From assembly GCF_002754195.1 (NCBI RefSeq), contig NZ_PEEU01000001.1, forward strand, positions 4,898,001 through 4,962,000: 64,000 nt of DNA. The letters are read 5' to 3'. The notes below the pieces were generated by a model. It worked only from the letters and a program-made list of their open reading frames with translations, made no database searches and was not told the DNA's origin. This document shows, piece after piece, positions 17,748-25,994 of the stretch. This DNA comes from Flavobacterium sp. 9 (GTDB lineage Bacteria > Bacteroidota > Bacteroidia > Flavobacteriales > Flavobacteriaceae). The position numbers were made by a program, and so were the translations under genes. The first letter of the stretch is position 1. Each line of letters begins with the position of its first letter.

Positions 17748-20700
17748 CTAGTGAATTGCTACTTTTATACCTAAGATAAATGTTCTTGAAGCCGGGAATG
17801 AGTTAAAATCAATTCCTCCACCAAGGTTTTGTGCTGTAGAACTGGCTGTGTGTCCATTTATTTCAGGATCGTTCCCAGAATAGTTTGTAATAGTCAATAA
17901 GTTCTGACCAATTGCGTACAATCTTATACTGTCTATAAATTTGGCTTGTTTTAAAACACTTTCCGGAATTGAATACCCAATAGAAACATTTTTCAAACGT
18001 AAATAAGATGCTTCTTCAACGAATTTCGAGTTTACATAACTTCCGTATTTGCTTTTGTAATATCCGTCTCTTGGAATATCAGTGTTTTCATTTGTACCGG
18101 CAACCCAACGGTTAAGTGCATCTGTGCTTGTAGATGATTCTCCAACCATTGCAGTCATATTGTAAACTGAATAATCAAATGCTCCTTGGAAAAAGATATT
18201 CAAATCAAAGTTTCCGTATTTAAAATCATTATTTAAACCTGCAATATAATGTGGTGTAGAGTTTCCTAAGTATGTTCTGTCATCGGCAGTAATTTTACCA
18301 TCTCCGTTAATATCTTCATATTTTGGATCTCCTGCTACTGATAATGGTTGAGGACCATAAGTTTCTCCCGTTTTTATTACACCTGCATATTTGTAGCCAT
18401 ATAATACGCTCATTTCTTTTCCAGGTTCTAATCTTGTAAACTCTTGTCCTGAAACAGTTCCGCTTGGGTTAGAAGTATTCTGGCTAATGATTTTAACATT
18501 GTCAGCAAGTGATACTACTTTTTGCTTATTGTAAGCAACATTTAATGAAGTAGTCCACGTAAATTTATCATTTTTAAAATTTGTACTGGTAATTCCTAAT
18601 TCAATACCTTGATTGTCAATAACTCCTGAATTAACAGTTTGAGTATTAAATCCCCACCATCCACCAACAGGTACTCTTATAAGTGCATCAGTAGTTCTTT
18701 TTTTATAAACATCAACTGTTGCAGTAAGTTTATCGTTAAAGAATCCAACGTCTAAACCTATATCGGTTTGAGCGGTTTGTTCCCATTTTAAATTAGGGTT
18801 TGCAAGATTTGCAGGTTCTGTAGCACCAGCCAATTCACCAGGATTAAGTGTTCCTCCCCAAGATTGTAATCTGTTCATGTAAGCATAATCTCCAATACCA
18901 TCATTTCCTGTTATACCGTAACTAACTCTCAATTTAAGGTCAGATAAATCACGGAAGTTTTCCATAAATGATTCCTTAGAAATTTTCCATGCAACCGCAC
19001 CAGAAGGGAAAATTCCGAATCTGTTATTTGGTCCAAAACGTGAAGAACCATCTCTTCTTATTGTAAATGATGCTAAATATTTATCATTAAAAGCATAGTT
19101 TAACCTTCCAAAATAAGAAGTCAATTTTGTCTCAATTTTCTCTGTTTCAGGTTTTAAATAAACTTCAGCTCCTTGTAGATTGTAGTATGTCAACAAATCA
19201 CTTGAAAAACCAGATCCAGATGCTTTTACTCTTTCATAAGTATCTTTTTGGTTTGAGGTTCCAATCATTACTGTAAAAGAATGGATATCTTGTAAATTAA
19301 ACTTGTAAGTCAAATATTGGTCTGTACTCCATCTAAAATACGTTCTGTTTTCTTCAGATCCTGTTCCTCTTAAAGCTGCTCCTGCAACCAATGTTCTTGG
19401 TGTATATTTTCCCTGAATGTTTTCCTGCCATTCAGCTCCTGCACCAAAATGATACGTTAAACCTTTAATGATTTCATAATCCAAAAACATATTTCCATTA
19501 GCCAATCTGTTGATTGTATGATCTGTTGGCTCTAATAAAAGTGCTAATGCATTATCTTTTCCTTGATATTTGTAGTAAGATCCGTCAGCATTATAAATAG
19601 GAAGATTAGGATAAGCAGTTTGAATAGAAAACATTGGCGACAAAATATTATCTCCAAAATCACTATTATGTCCTTCACTGGAAGCACCATAAAAATTAGT
19701 ACCGATATTTAATTTATCATTAAATTTTTTCTCAGCGCCCATTCTTACACTATATCTTTCGTAATCCGTGTTTTCAATTGCTCCGGTTTGTTTAATATAA
19801 TTTCCGGAAAGAAAGAATTTTGATGTTTTGTCGCTTCCGCTAAAAGTAAGCGATCTGTTTAGTACTTCACCTGGACGGGTTGCTGCCTCAAACCAGTTTG
19901 TATTTGCAACAGGAAGACTTACAGGAAAAAGTGGAGGTCTTCCGTTTTCATGCTGAATTGCATTTTGAATATCAACATATTGTTGTCCGCTTAACAATGA
20001 AGGCTCTTTAATTATACTTTGAAAACCATCAGAAATTTCGGCTTCAACCTGTAATTTCCCAAGTTTTCCTTTTTTAGTTGTAATCATGATTACTCCATTT
20101 GCTCCTCTTGAACCATAAATTGCAGTAGAAGCAGCATCTTTTAATACCTGAATATTTTCGATATCATTTGGACTAATAGAACCTCCTGAACTTGTAATAA
20201 AACCGTCAACAACATACAAAGGTCCATTAGAATTGTTGATTGAGTTTCCACCTCTAATTACGATTGTTGGGCTAGTTCCCGGAGCATAACTGTTTTGTTG
20301 CACCTGAACTCCAGAAGCACGACCTTGTAAAGACTGTCCAACATTCGAGATCGTTCCGCCTAAGTTCAAATTGTCTTTTCCAATAGAACTTACAGAACCG
20401 GTAAGGTCTTTTTTCTTAGCTTTTCCGTATCCAATTACGATTTCCTCTAATTTTTGTCCAACTTCTTTCAATACCACTTTCAATGGAGAACTTCCTATTG
20501 CAACTTCTTGATCTTCCATGCCAATATAAGTTACAACAAGTTTAGTAGCATTGTCAGGAACAGTAATAACAAAACTTCCATCAACATCAGTTTGAACACC
20601 TTTGGTTGTGCCTTTTACTACAACATTAGCTCCTGCAATAGGAAGCCCGTTTTGATCTGTTACTTTACCCTTTATCGTTTTTTCAAAAAACAATACAACA

Positions 20701-20846
20701 TTGTTTTTAGTTGATGTATTTATTGATGAAGTTGCTGAAGCCTGAAATGTTAAAGCTAATAAGGAAAGAATTGTGAGTTTAATTTCTTTATTGGATACAT
20801 TCGAAATCCGAAAATCCCTTGGCTTTTTTTGAGTTAATAATTTCAT
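17748..20846 (-). CDS. SusC/RagA family TonB-dependent outer-membrane transporter
   Basis: A 1032-residue transporter. After an extended signal region come a carboxypeptidase-D-like regulatory domain (about 57-130, KGKVTDQNGLPIAGANVVVK), a probable TonB box (EEIVIGYGK), the plug domain (VRGGNSINNSNGPLYVVDGF, YGSRGANGVIMITTKKG) and a 22-strand barrel. It imports oligosaccharides with energy from TonB-ExbBD. It is the first gene of the PUL operon, preceded by a leader of about 240 nt and the tandem operator at 21140-21176. There is no associated ECF anti-sigma or hybrid two-component regulator gene nearby. Confidence 0.96.
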   Translation of the reverse strand: MKLLTQKKPRDFRISNVSNKEIKLTILSLLALTFQASATSSINTSTKNNVVLFFEKTIKGKVTDQNGLPIAGANVVVKGTTKGVQTDVDGSFVITVPDNATKLVVTYIGMEDQEVAIGSSPLKVVLKEVGQKLEEIVIGYGKAKKKDLTGSVSSIGKDNLNLGGTISNVGQSLQGRASGVQVQQNSYAPGTSPTIVIRGGNSINNSNGPLYVVDGFITSSGGSISPNDIENIQVLKDAASTAIYGSRGANGVIMITTKKGKLGKLQVEAEISDGFQSIIKEPSLLSGQQYVDIQNAIQHENGRPPLFPVSLPVANTNWFEAATRPGEVLNRSLTFSGSDKTSKFFLSGNYIKQTGAIENTDYERYSVRMGAEKKFNDKLNIGTNFYGASSEGHNSDFGDNILSPMFSIQTAYPNLPIYNADGSYYKYQGKDNALALLLEPTDHTINRLANGNMFLDYEIIKGLTYHFGAGAEWQENIQGKYTPRTLVAGAALRGTGSEENRTYFRWSTDQYLTYKFNLQDIHSFTVMIGTSNQKDTYERVKASGSGFSSDLLTYYNLQGAEVYLKPETEKIETKLTSYFGRLNYAFNDKYLASFTIRRDGSSRFGPNNRFGIFPSGAVAWKISKESFMENFRDLSDLKLRVSYGITGNDGIGDYAYMNRLQSWGGTLNPGELAGATEPANLANPNLKWEQTAQTDIGLDVGFFNDKLTATVDVYKKRTTDALIRVPVGGWWGFNTQTVNSGVIDNQGIELGITSTNFKNDKFTWTTSLNVAYNKQKVVSLADNVKIISQNTSNPSGTVSGQEFTRLEPGKEMSVLYGYKYAGVIKTGETYGPQPLSVAGDPKYEDINGDGKITADDRTYLGNSTPHYIAGLNNDFKYGNFDLNIFFQGAFDYSVYNMTAMVGESSTSTDALNRWVAGTNENTDIPRDGYYKSKYGSYVNSKFVEEASYLRLKNVSIGYSIPESVLKQAKFIDSIRLYAIGQNLLTITNYSGNDPEINGHTASSTAQNLGGGIDFNSFPASRTFILGIKVAIH

Positions 20847-21092
20847 ACTAAAATTGGTTTTGGTTAATGATTAATTTGTTTTTTCTTCTTTGTAAGTTTT
20901 AGATTTCTTTTTTGATCTTAAAAATTCATTCTGTCTTTTTATTTGGTTTTAAAGTGAGTTGTTTTTTTTTTAAAATAGTCGTTTCATTTTCGCTTTAATA
21001 GGGAACGATTTTGTCAACTTTTCTCCCGTTTTTGAGTGTCAAAAACGCTTAAAATTTTCCTTAATTAACTTAGTTTTAAGATTAATACTTGA

Positions 21093-21123
21093 CGAAACTA
21101 TATATTATATTTTTATAAAACAA
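21093..21123 (-). promoter_or_regulatory. Promoter of the susC operon
   Basis: On the minus strand, TTG (21121-21123) and TAGTTTCG (21093-21100) are separated by 20 bp, exactly as at 2389-2419 and 23715-23745. Predicted transcription starts near 21086, leaving a leader of about 240 nt. Confidence 0.65.
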
Positions 21124-21139
21124 GAAAAAACACAAAAAA

Positions 21140-21176
21140 TGTGCTCGAACACACAAAATTTATGTTCTCGAGCACA
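21140..21176 (-). promoter_or_regulatory. Tandem operator, copy 2
   Basis: TGTGCTCGAACACA (21140-21153) and TGTTCTCGAGCACA (21163-21176), centres 23 bp apart, lie about 60 and 83 bp upstream of the predicted susC transcription start. The two 14-mers are identical to those of copy 1, and the AT-rich flank down to the -7 box is largely the same as at the kinase operon. Confidence 0.78.
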
Positions 21177-21470
21177 TAAAATTGTGCAAAACGTTTTTTT
21201 TGAGATAAAATCATGTGATTTATATAAAATATTTTGGAAATAAAAGCCCTTCTATATTTGAGGTTATTTTATGTCAAATTGTTATTTAGATGAATTATAA
21301 ATGTAGTTTGTGTAAAATCTTGTGAATTTCGTAATGACGAGATTGGATTTGTAATAATTAAACAGGCTTTTCTTATGGAATTATTTAACAGAAAAATTGA
21401 TTTATGCTGATTTTATTTTATTAAAAAAGAAGCTACTTTTTCGTGAATTTTAAATTATATTAGTCCTTCT

Positions 21471-21511
21471 GAAAATGTGCTGAAATGAAGAATGCTTTTC
21501 AGCACATTTTC
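21471..21511 (+). promoter_or_regulatory. 15-bp dyad upstream of the CBM9-like gene
   Basis: GAAAATGTGCTGAAA (21471-21485) and its exact complement (21497-21511) flank an 11-nt spacer, ending 46 bp before the GTG start. Its half-site TGTGCT is shared with the operator described above, but the centre differs. It could be an operator or a leader hairpin. Confidence 0.45.
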
Positions 21512-21557
21512 GATTTTTCAGAAAGTAAAAAATTAACAAAATTTAAGAGTCAAAATT

Positions 21558-22202
21558 GTGAAAGAATATAAGGTAGTTTTAATCGATAAAAATCAAAAAA
21601 GTTCTAATGAAATTTTAGATTCTGTGCTATGGGAAAAAGCAAATTGTTTAACTGATTTTTCTTCACCATGGAAAAATGATCCTGTTTCTAAAATAGAATT
21701 CAGAGCACTTTGGGATCTTGAAAATTTCTATTTTAATTTTAGAGTTTTTGATACCGATATTTATATCGATCAAAAAGACCACAGTTTTGACAGTATTGGA
21801 AATTCAGACAGAGTAGAGCTTTTCTTTCGAGCAAATGATTCTTTAAATCCTTATTATTGTCTTGAAATGGATACTGCAGCACGATTAATGGATTTTGAAG
21901 CGCGACCAAACAAAGATTTCGATTTTGATTGGAAATGGCCTAAAAAGGATATTGATGTAAAAGCTTCAAAAGATGAAACTTCATTTATTGTCGAAGGCCG
22001 AATTAGTATTCAATCTTTAGAAAATTTAAATCTGATTCTGAATAACACAATTGAAGCGGGAGTTTTTAGAGCAAAATTTTCTCTTGCAGAAAATCTACAA
22101 TATGATGCAACCTGGATTTCTTGGGTAAATCCAAACACAGAAACGCCTAATTTTCATATCGCTTCTTCTTTCGGGAAATTTATTTTAAGCCCACGGATTT
22201 AA
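21558..22202 (+). CDS. CBM9-like carbohydrate-binding protein without signal peptide
   Basis: A 214-residue protein that starts at GTG (21558). The sequence RALWDLENFYFNFRVFDTDI, GNSDRVELFFRAND and a terminal FGKFILSPRI resemble family 9 carbohydrate-binding modules, usually appended to xylanases. There is no signal peptide, so it would be cytoplasmic unless exported atypically. Its last three codons and stop fall inside the first copy of a tandem repeat at 22190-22564, so the native C-terminus may have been altered. It is transcribed away from susC. A function in sugar sensing or binding is inferred only from the fold. Confidence 0.7.
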   Translation: MKEYKVVLIDKNQKSSNEILDSVLWEKANCLTDFSSPWKNDPVSKIEFRALWDLENFYFNFRVFDTDIYIDQKDHSFDSIGNSDRVELFFRANDSLNPYYCLEMDTAARLMDFEARPNKDFDFDWKWPKKDIDVKASKDETSFIVEGRISIQSLENLNLILNNTIEAGVFRAKFSLAENLQYDATWISWVNPNTETPNFHIASSFGKFILSPRI

Positions 22203-22564
22203 TTGATTAAACGAGTTTTCGCTGGTTTTTTTTATAAATAAAATTAATCGCGCAAAGTCGCAAAGTTTTTATCGTAGAGGCGCACAGCAGTGCGTCTTTA
22301 GTCTCGTAGAATTTTGAAAAAAAGAATCAGTGCAAATCTGTTTAATCCGCCAAATCTGCGAGCAATTTTTTTACCCACGGATTTAACTGATTAAACGGGT
22401 TTTCGCTGGTTTTTTTTTATAAATAAAATTAATCGCGCAAAGTCGCAAAGCCGCAAAGTTTTTATCGTAGAGGCGCACAGCAGTGCGTCTTTAGTCTCGT
22501 AGAATTTTGAAAAAAAGAATCAGTGCAAATCCGTTTAATCCGCTAAATCCGCGTGCTATTTTTT
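22190..22564. repeat. Tandem duplication of a ~184-bp intergenic unit
   Basis: Unit 1 (22190-22373) and unit 2 (22374 to about 22564) share most bases, from CCCACGGATTTAA through the 24-mer (22274-22297 and 22467-22490) to CAGTGCAAATC and TTTAATCCGC. Unit 2 carries a small insertion (CCGCAAAG). The pair fills the gap between the convergent CBM9-like and LacI genes and runs into both coding ends. No gene is seen between 22203 and 22562. Confidence 0.8.
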
Positions 22565-23603
22565 AAGAAACGTAAAACGTAGCATTCTCGACATTAATAA
22601 TATCGATAGGCAACAATATTGTTTCCGGAATATCTTTGCGGAATAAAAAATGTTCGACTAAAGTACTAACTCCAAGATAAGCTTGTCTTTTTTGATTTTG
22701 GTGAATTAAAAAGTGAACTAATCCCTGATTTAGGAAGTTCACATTCTTTTCGACTAAATCGTAACCTATAATCGCAATTTTTTTGGTTTTTATCGAAGAT
22801 AGGATAGAAGCGATTTGATAAGCTTTTGATGTTGTGATGAAGATTCCTTTCAAATTTGGATTCTCTTCTAGAAAAGCCAAAAATTTAGTTTCAACATTTG
22901 GGTGTTTTAGTTTTAGCGTTGTTAGTGAAAAACCGGCAATCTTTTTTTCGTCAAAATAATTTCTAAAACCTTTTTCCTTTTCCTGCATGTGAACTGCATT
23001 TTTAAGGCTTTCGTCAATATGTATAATCGCAATTTGACCATCAGTCAAAATCAGATTCATTAAACTTGCCGCAACGCGTCCGCTTTTGTATAAATCCTGT
23101 CCAACAAAACTTTTGATAGATTCACCTTCGATTTGATTATTAAAAGTGTTCACCATAATATTCAATTCGTCATATTGTTTTACGATTTCCAAAGTTTCTT
23201 TATGAAATAATGGAGCGATCAAAACAGCATCAGGCGATTTCTTGATAATGTTGTCGTTTGTACTTAAAAACGATTTAGTGCTTTCCGGATTAAAATAATG
23301 CGTTTCGATAACCACACTATAAGCTTTAAACTCGGTTATTGCTTCCTGAATTCCGTTTACGCAAGGAAGCCAGTAAGAGTCAATTTCAGGATCCGGAAGT
23401 AAAACACAAATTCTATAGACTTTTGTGCTTTTTAAATTTCGGGCAATTAAGTTGGGCTGATAATCAATAACGTTCAAAACTTCATTGATTTTTTCTAAAG
23501 CCGTTGGAGATACTTTTCCTCTATTGTGCAAAACGCGGTCAACAGTTCCTTTAGAAACTCCAGCCATTTTTGCTATATCCTTAATTGTGTACTTTTTATC
23601 CAT
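22563..23603 (-). CDS. LacI/PurR family transcriptional regulator
   Basis: A 346-residue regulator. Residues ~4-55 form the LacI-type helix-turn-helix and hinge (TIKDIAKMAGVSKGTVDRVL, NLIARNLKS), and ~60-346 a type-1 periplasmic-binding-protein effector domain. It is divergent from the kinase operon, with a tandem operator of LacI type (23663-23699) between them, so it most likely controls itself, the kinase operon, susC and the DUF3472-GH109 unit. A TATATTTG -7 element on the minus strand at 23609-23616 would place the transcript start at or next to the ATG. The effector is probably a sugar or sugar phosphate of the pathway. Confidence 0.93.
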   Translation of the reverse strand: MDKKYTIKDIAKMAGVSKGTVDRVLHNRGKVSPTALEKINEVLNVIDYQPNLIARNLKSTKVYRICVLLPDPEIDSYWLPCVNGIQEAITEFKAYSVVIETHYFNPESTKSFLSTNDNIIKKSPDAVLIAPLFHKETLEIVKQYDELNIMVNTFNNQIEGESIKSFVGQDLYKSGRVAASLMNLILTDGQIAIIHIDESLKNAVHMQEKEKGFRNYFDEKKIAGFSLTTLKLKHPNVETKFLAFLEENPNLKGIFITTSKAYQIASILSSIKTKKIAIIGYDLVEKNVNFLNQGLVHFLIHQNQKRQAYLGVSTLVEHFLFRKDIPETILLPIDIINVENATFYVS

Positions 23604-23662
23604 ATGAGCAAATATAGAAACTTTGATTTAATTATTTAAAAAATTCTGTCAGAATTATTTAG

Positions 23663-23699
23663 TGTGCTCGAGAACATTTATTTAGTGTGTTCGAGCACA
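23663..23699 (+). promoter_or_regulatory. Tandem operator, copy 3 (between the LacI gene and the kinase operon)
   Basis: TGTGCTCGAGAACA (23663-23676) and TGTGTTCGAGCACA (23686-23699) are the reverse complements of the 14-mers in copies 1 and 2, again 23 bp apart. Relative to the direction of transcription of the kinase operon the order and orientation are the same as in the other two copies. The module ends 60 bp upstream of the LacI start codon on the other side. Confidence 0.8.
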
Positions 23700-23714
23700 T
23701 TTTTTGTTTTTTTC

Positions 23715-23745
23715 TTGTTTTATAAAAATATAATATATAGTTTCG
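23715..23745 (+). promoter_or_regulatory. Promoter of the kinase-nagB operon
   Basis: TTG (23715-23717) and TAGTTTCG (23738-23745) are 20 bp apart. The AT-rich spacer is almost identical to that of the susC promoter. The predicted start near 23752 gives a leader of about 83 nt. Confidence 0.65.
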
Positions 23746-23834
23746 TAGAATCAAAACCAGAAAACTAAAATAAATCGTTAACCAATTAGTATTGTAATTA
23801 TCTGATTTACAATATTTTATTATAGAATTGTCAA

Positions 23835-24920
23835 GTGAAAAAAATTACTTCATTAGCCCCGGGTCGGACATGTCTCTTTGGAGATCATCAAGATTATTTA
23901 GGATTGCCGGTTATTGCCTGTGCAATTGATAGAAATATAAAACTAACTGCTGAACAAAATGACACCAGAACATTTGTTCTCAATATGATCGATATTGATG
24001 AAGTTCGTGTCATTGATATCGACGCAACTTTTGATACATTAGAGCCAAGAGATTATTTCGCTTCTTCATTGCGTGTTTTACGCAGATATGGTTGTGTGCC
24101 AAATGTAGGTTACAATATTACGATTACCGGAGATATTCCAATTAATTCAGGAACATCGAGTTCGTCGGCATTATTAATGGCGTGGATTCAGTTTTTGATT
24201 TCTGCTTTTGGCGTAAATCAGGAAGTTACTTCTGAATTTATTTCAAAAGTAGGCTACGAATCTGAAGTTTTGGAACACGGAGAACCAGGCGGAATGATGG
24301 ATCATTTTAGTATTGGAGTTGGAAATGTAGTGTACATTAATACCAAAGAACCATTTTCGTTTAAAGTAATCAGAAAAGATTTAAAAGGATTAATTACCGG
24401 AGTTTCGGGCGTACCAAAAGAAACAATTGGTTTAATTGGTGAAATAAAAGGAAATGCATTAATGTCGATTGGAATTGTGAAGCAGAATTTTCCTGATTTT
24501 GATCTCAATACTTCTGAAATCGAAGATATAGACCGCTACAGAAATTGTTTGCCAGATAGATTGATTCCGTTTTTTGAAGCGGCGCTAAAAAATTATCATT
24601 ATACAAAAGAAGCTTTAAAAGAATTTGAAAAACCAGTTTTAGACCTTAAAAAAATTGGGGATTTAATGAATCAGCATCACGAAGTTTTACGCGATTTATT
24701 AAAAATTACAGTTCCACGAATTGATGATATGATCAATGCAGCTTTGCGTGCCGGCGCTTATGGTGCAAAAATTGTAGGTTCTGGCGGCGGCGGAAGTATT
24801 GTTGTAATTGCCGATCCTAAAAAGGAAGATTCGGTAATTGAAGCTATTTTAAAAGCCGGAGCGCAGGAAGCTTATGCCGTGTCTGTAGATCCGGGTGTGA
24901 GAGTTATTGAAAATATTTAA
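23835..24920 (+). CDS. GHMP family sugar kinase (galactokinase-like)
   Basis: A 361-residue cytoplasmic kinase that starts at GTG. The substrate motif PGRTCLFGDHQDYLG is at 9-23, the ATP loop SGTSSSSAL at 105-113, a probable catalytic Asp in MMDHFSIG (D156), and the third GHMP motif VGSGGGGS lies near the C-terminus. Members phosphorylate galactose, GalNAc, mevalonate or related compounds. Its partner is a nucleotidyltransferase gene 15 bp downstream, and the operon ends in nagB, so an amino sugar such as GalNAc or GlcNAc made into the 1-phosphate is plausible. The specificity is not visible in the sequence. Confidence 0.85.
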   Translation: MKKITSLAPGRTCLFGDHQDYLGLPVIACAIDRNIKLTAEQNDTRTFVLNMIDIDEVRVIDIDATFDTLEPRDYFASSLRVLRRYGCVPNVGYNITITGDIPINSGTSSSSALLMAWIQFLISAFGVNQEVTSEFISKVGYESEVLEHGEPGGMMDHFSIGVGNVVYINTKEPFSFKVIRKDLKGLITGVSGVPKETIGLIGEIKGNALMSIGIVKQNFPDFDLNTSEIEDIDRYRNCLPDRLIPFFEAALKNYHYTKEALKEFEKPVLDLKKIGDLMNQHHEVLRDLLKITVPRIDDMINAALRAGAYGAKIVGSGGGGSIVVIADPKKEDSVIEAILKAGAQEAYAVSVDPGVRVIENI

Positions 24921-24935
24921 ATTTAAAAAATAAGT

Positions 24936-25811
24936 ATGCACAACAATTTAGTTATTCTTGCGGGTGGAGCATCTTCCCGCATGAAAAAAGAAGCCGTTCT
25001 TGATAATTTATCACCAGAAGAAATCGCTCAGGCAAACGAAAGAAGTAAAGGTTTAATTGGCGTTGGCGGAAGCGGAAGACCATTATTGGATTATCTTTTA
25101 TTGAATGCCAAAAAAGCAGGATATAAAAATATCTACATTATTATTGGTGAACAAGGCGAACTTTTTAAAGAGTTTTACGGAAGCCAAAATGTAAACAATG
25201 ATTTTCACGGACTTAATATTTCATTTGCCGTACAATATATTCCGGAAGGCCGAGTAAAACCATTTGGTACAGCCGATGCTTTGTTTCAGGCAGTTGAACA
25301 ATTTCCGGAGTTGAATTCGCAACAATATTCGGTTTGTAACAGCGACAATTTATATTCGGCGAAAGCCTTATTGGCACTTAGAGAAACCAATAGCCCAAAT
25401 GCTTTTATAGCTTATGATCGTGATGCATTGGAATTTCCTTCTGAAAGAATTTCGCGTTTTGCAATCGCCAAATTGGATAAAAATAATCAGTTATTGGACA
25501 TTTTAGAAAAACCTTCGGCAGATGTTTTGAATGATTATAAAGATATTGAAGGGAAAATCAGAGTAAGTATGAATGCTTTTAAATTTAACGGAAGCACATT
25601 ATATACACATCTCAAAAACTGTCCGGTTCATCCTGAAAGAGACGAAAAAGAATTGCCAACAGTACTTTTAAATTCGGTAAAAGAGAATCCAAATACGACT
25701 TTAGGAATTCCGTTTTCAGAACATGTTCCGGATCTGACAGCAAAAGAAGATATTGCCGATGTAAAAGCGTATTTGAAGAAATATTATCCGGTTTTAGACT
25801 GGGAAGAATAA
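24936..25811 (+). CDS. NTP-transferase family sugar-1-phosphate nucleotidyltransferase
   Basis: A 291-residue enzyme of the nucleotidyltransferase (Rossmann-like) fold. The signature LAGGASSRMK is at 8-17, with further conserved segments KPFGTADALFQAV (about 107-119) and SVCNSDNLYS (about 131-140) for sugar and metal binding. Such enzymes couple a sugar 1-phosphate with UTP or another NTP to give a nucleotide sugar. Placed directly after a GHMP kinase it probably acts on the kinase product. Which nucleotide and which sugar cannot be told. Confidence 0.82.
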   Translation: MHNNLVILAGGASSRMKKEAVLDNLSPEEIAQANERSKGLIGVGGSGRPLLDYLLLNAKKAGYKNIYIIIGEQGELFKEFYGSQNVNNDFHGLNISFAVQYIPEGRVKPFGTADALFQAVEQFPELNSQQYSVCNSDNLYSAKALLALRETNSPNAFIAYDRDALEFPSERISRFAIAKLDKNNQLLDILEKPSADVLNDYKDIEGKIRVSMNAFKFNGSTLYTHLKNCPVHPERDEKELPTVLLNSVKENPNTTLGIPFSEHVPDLTAKEDIADVKAYLKKYYPVLDWEE

Positions 25812-25920
25812 AAAAAATTAACAAAAATTTCATATCTAATTTACCAGTAAGTACAACTTATTAGACTACTTTTGTTTTAAAATTGCAAAAAAAATGCATT
25901 AAATTGTGTTTTAATTGCAA

Positions 25921-25928
25921 TATATTTG
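25921..25928 (+). promoter_or_regulatory. Possible internal promoter before the permease
   Basis: TATATTTG fits the TAnnTTTG -7 consensus exactly, 66 bp upstream of the permease start, inside a 183-bp gap. No TTG at the expected distance was found, so this is tentative. Confidence 0.35.
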
Positions 25929-25994
25929 CAAAAGAGTTGATGTTATTTTAGATTGAGAAAACCACTAATCTATTAACAATCAACCAAAATTATT

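Larger units (their letters stand above)
20847..21557. other. 711-bp divergent control region between susC and the CBM9-like gene
   Basis: It holds the susC leader, the promoter (21093-21123), the tandem operator (21140-21176) and a 15-bp dyad (21471-21511). The rest is AT-rich and I see no gene in it. Confidence 0.7.
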
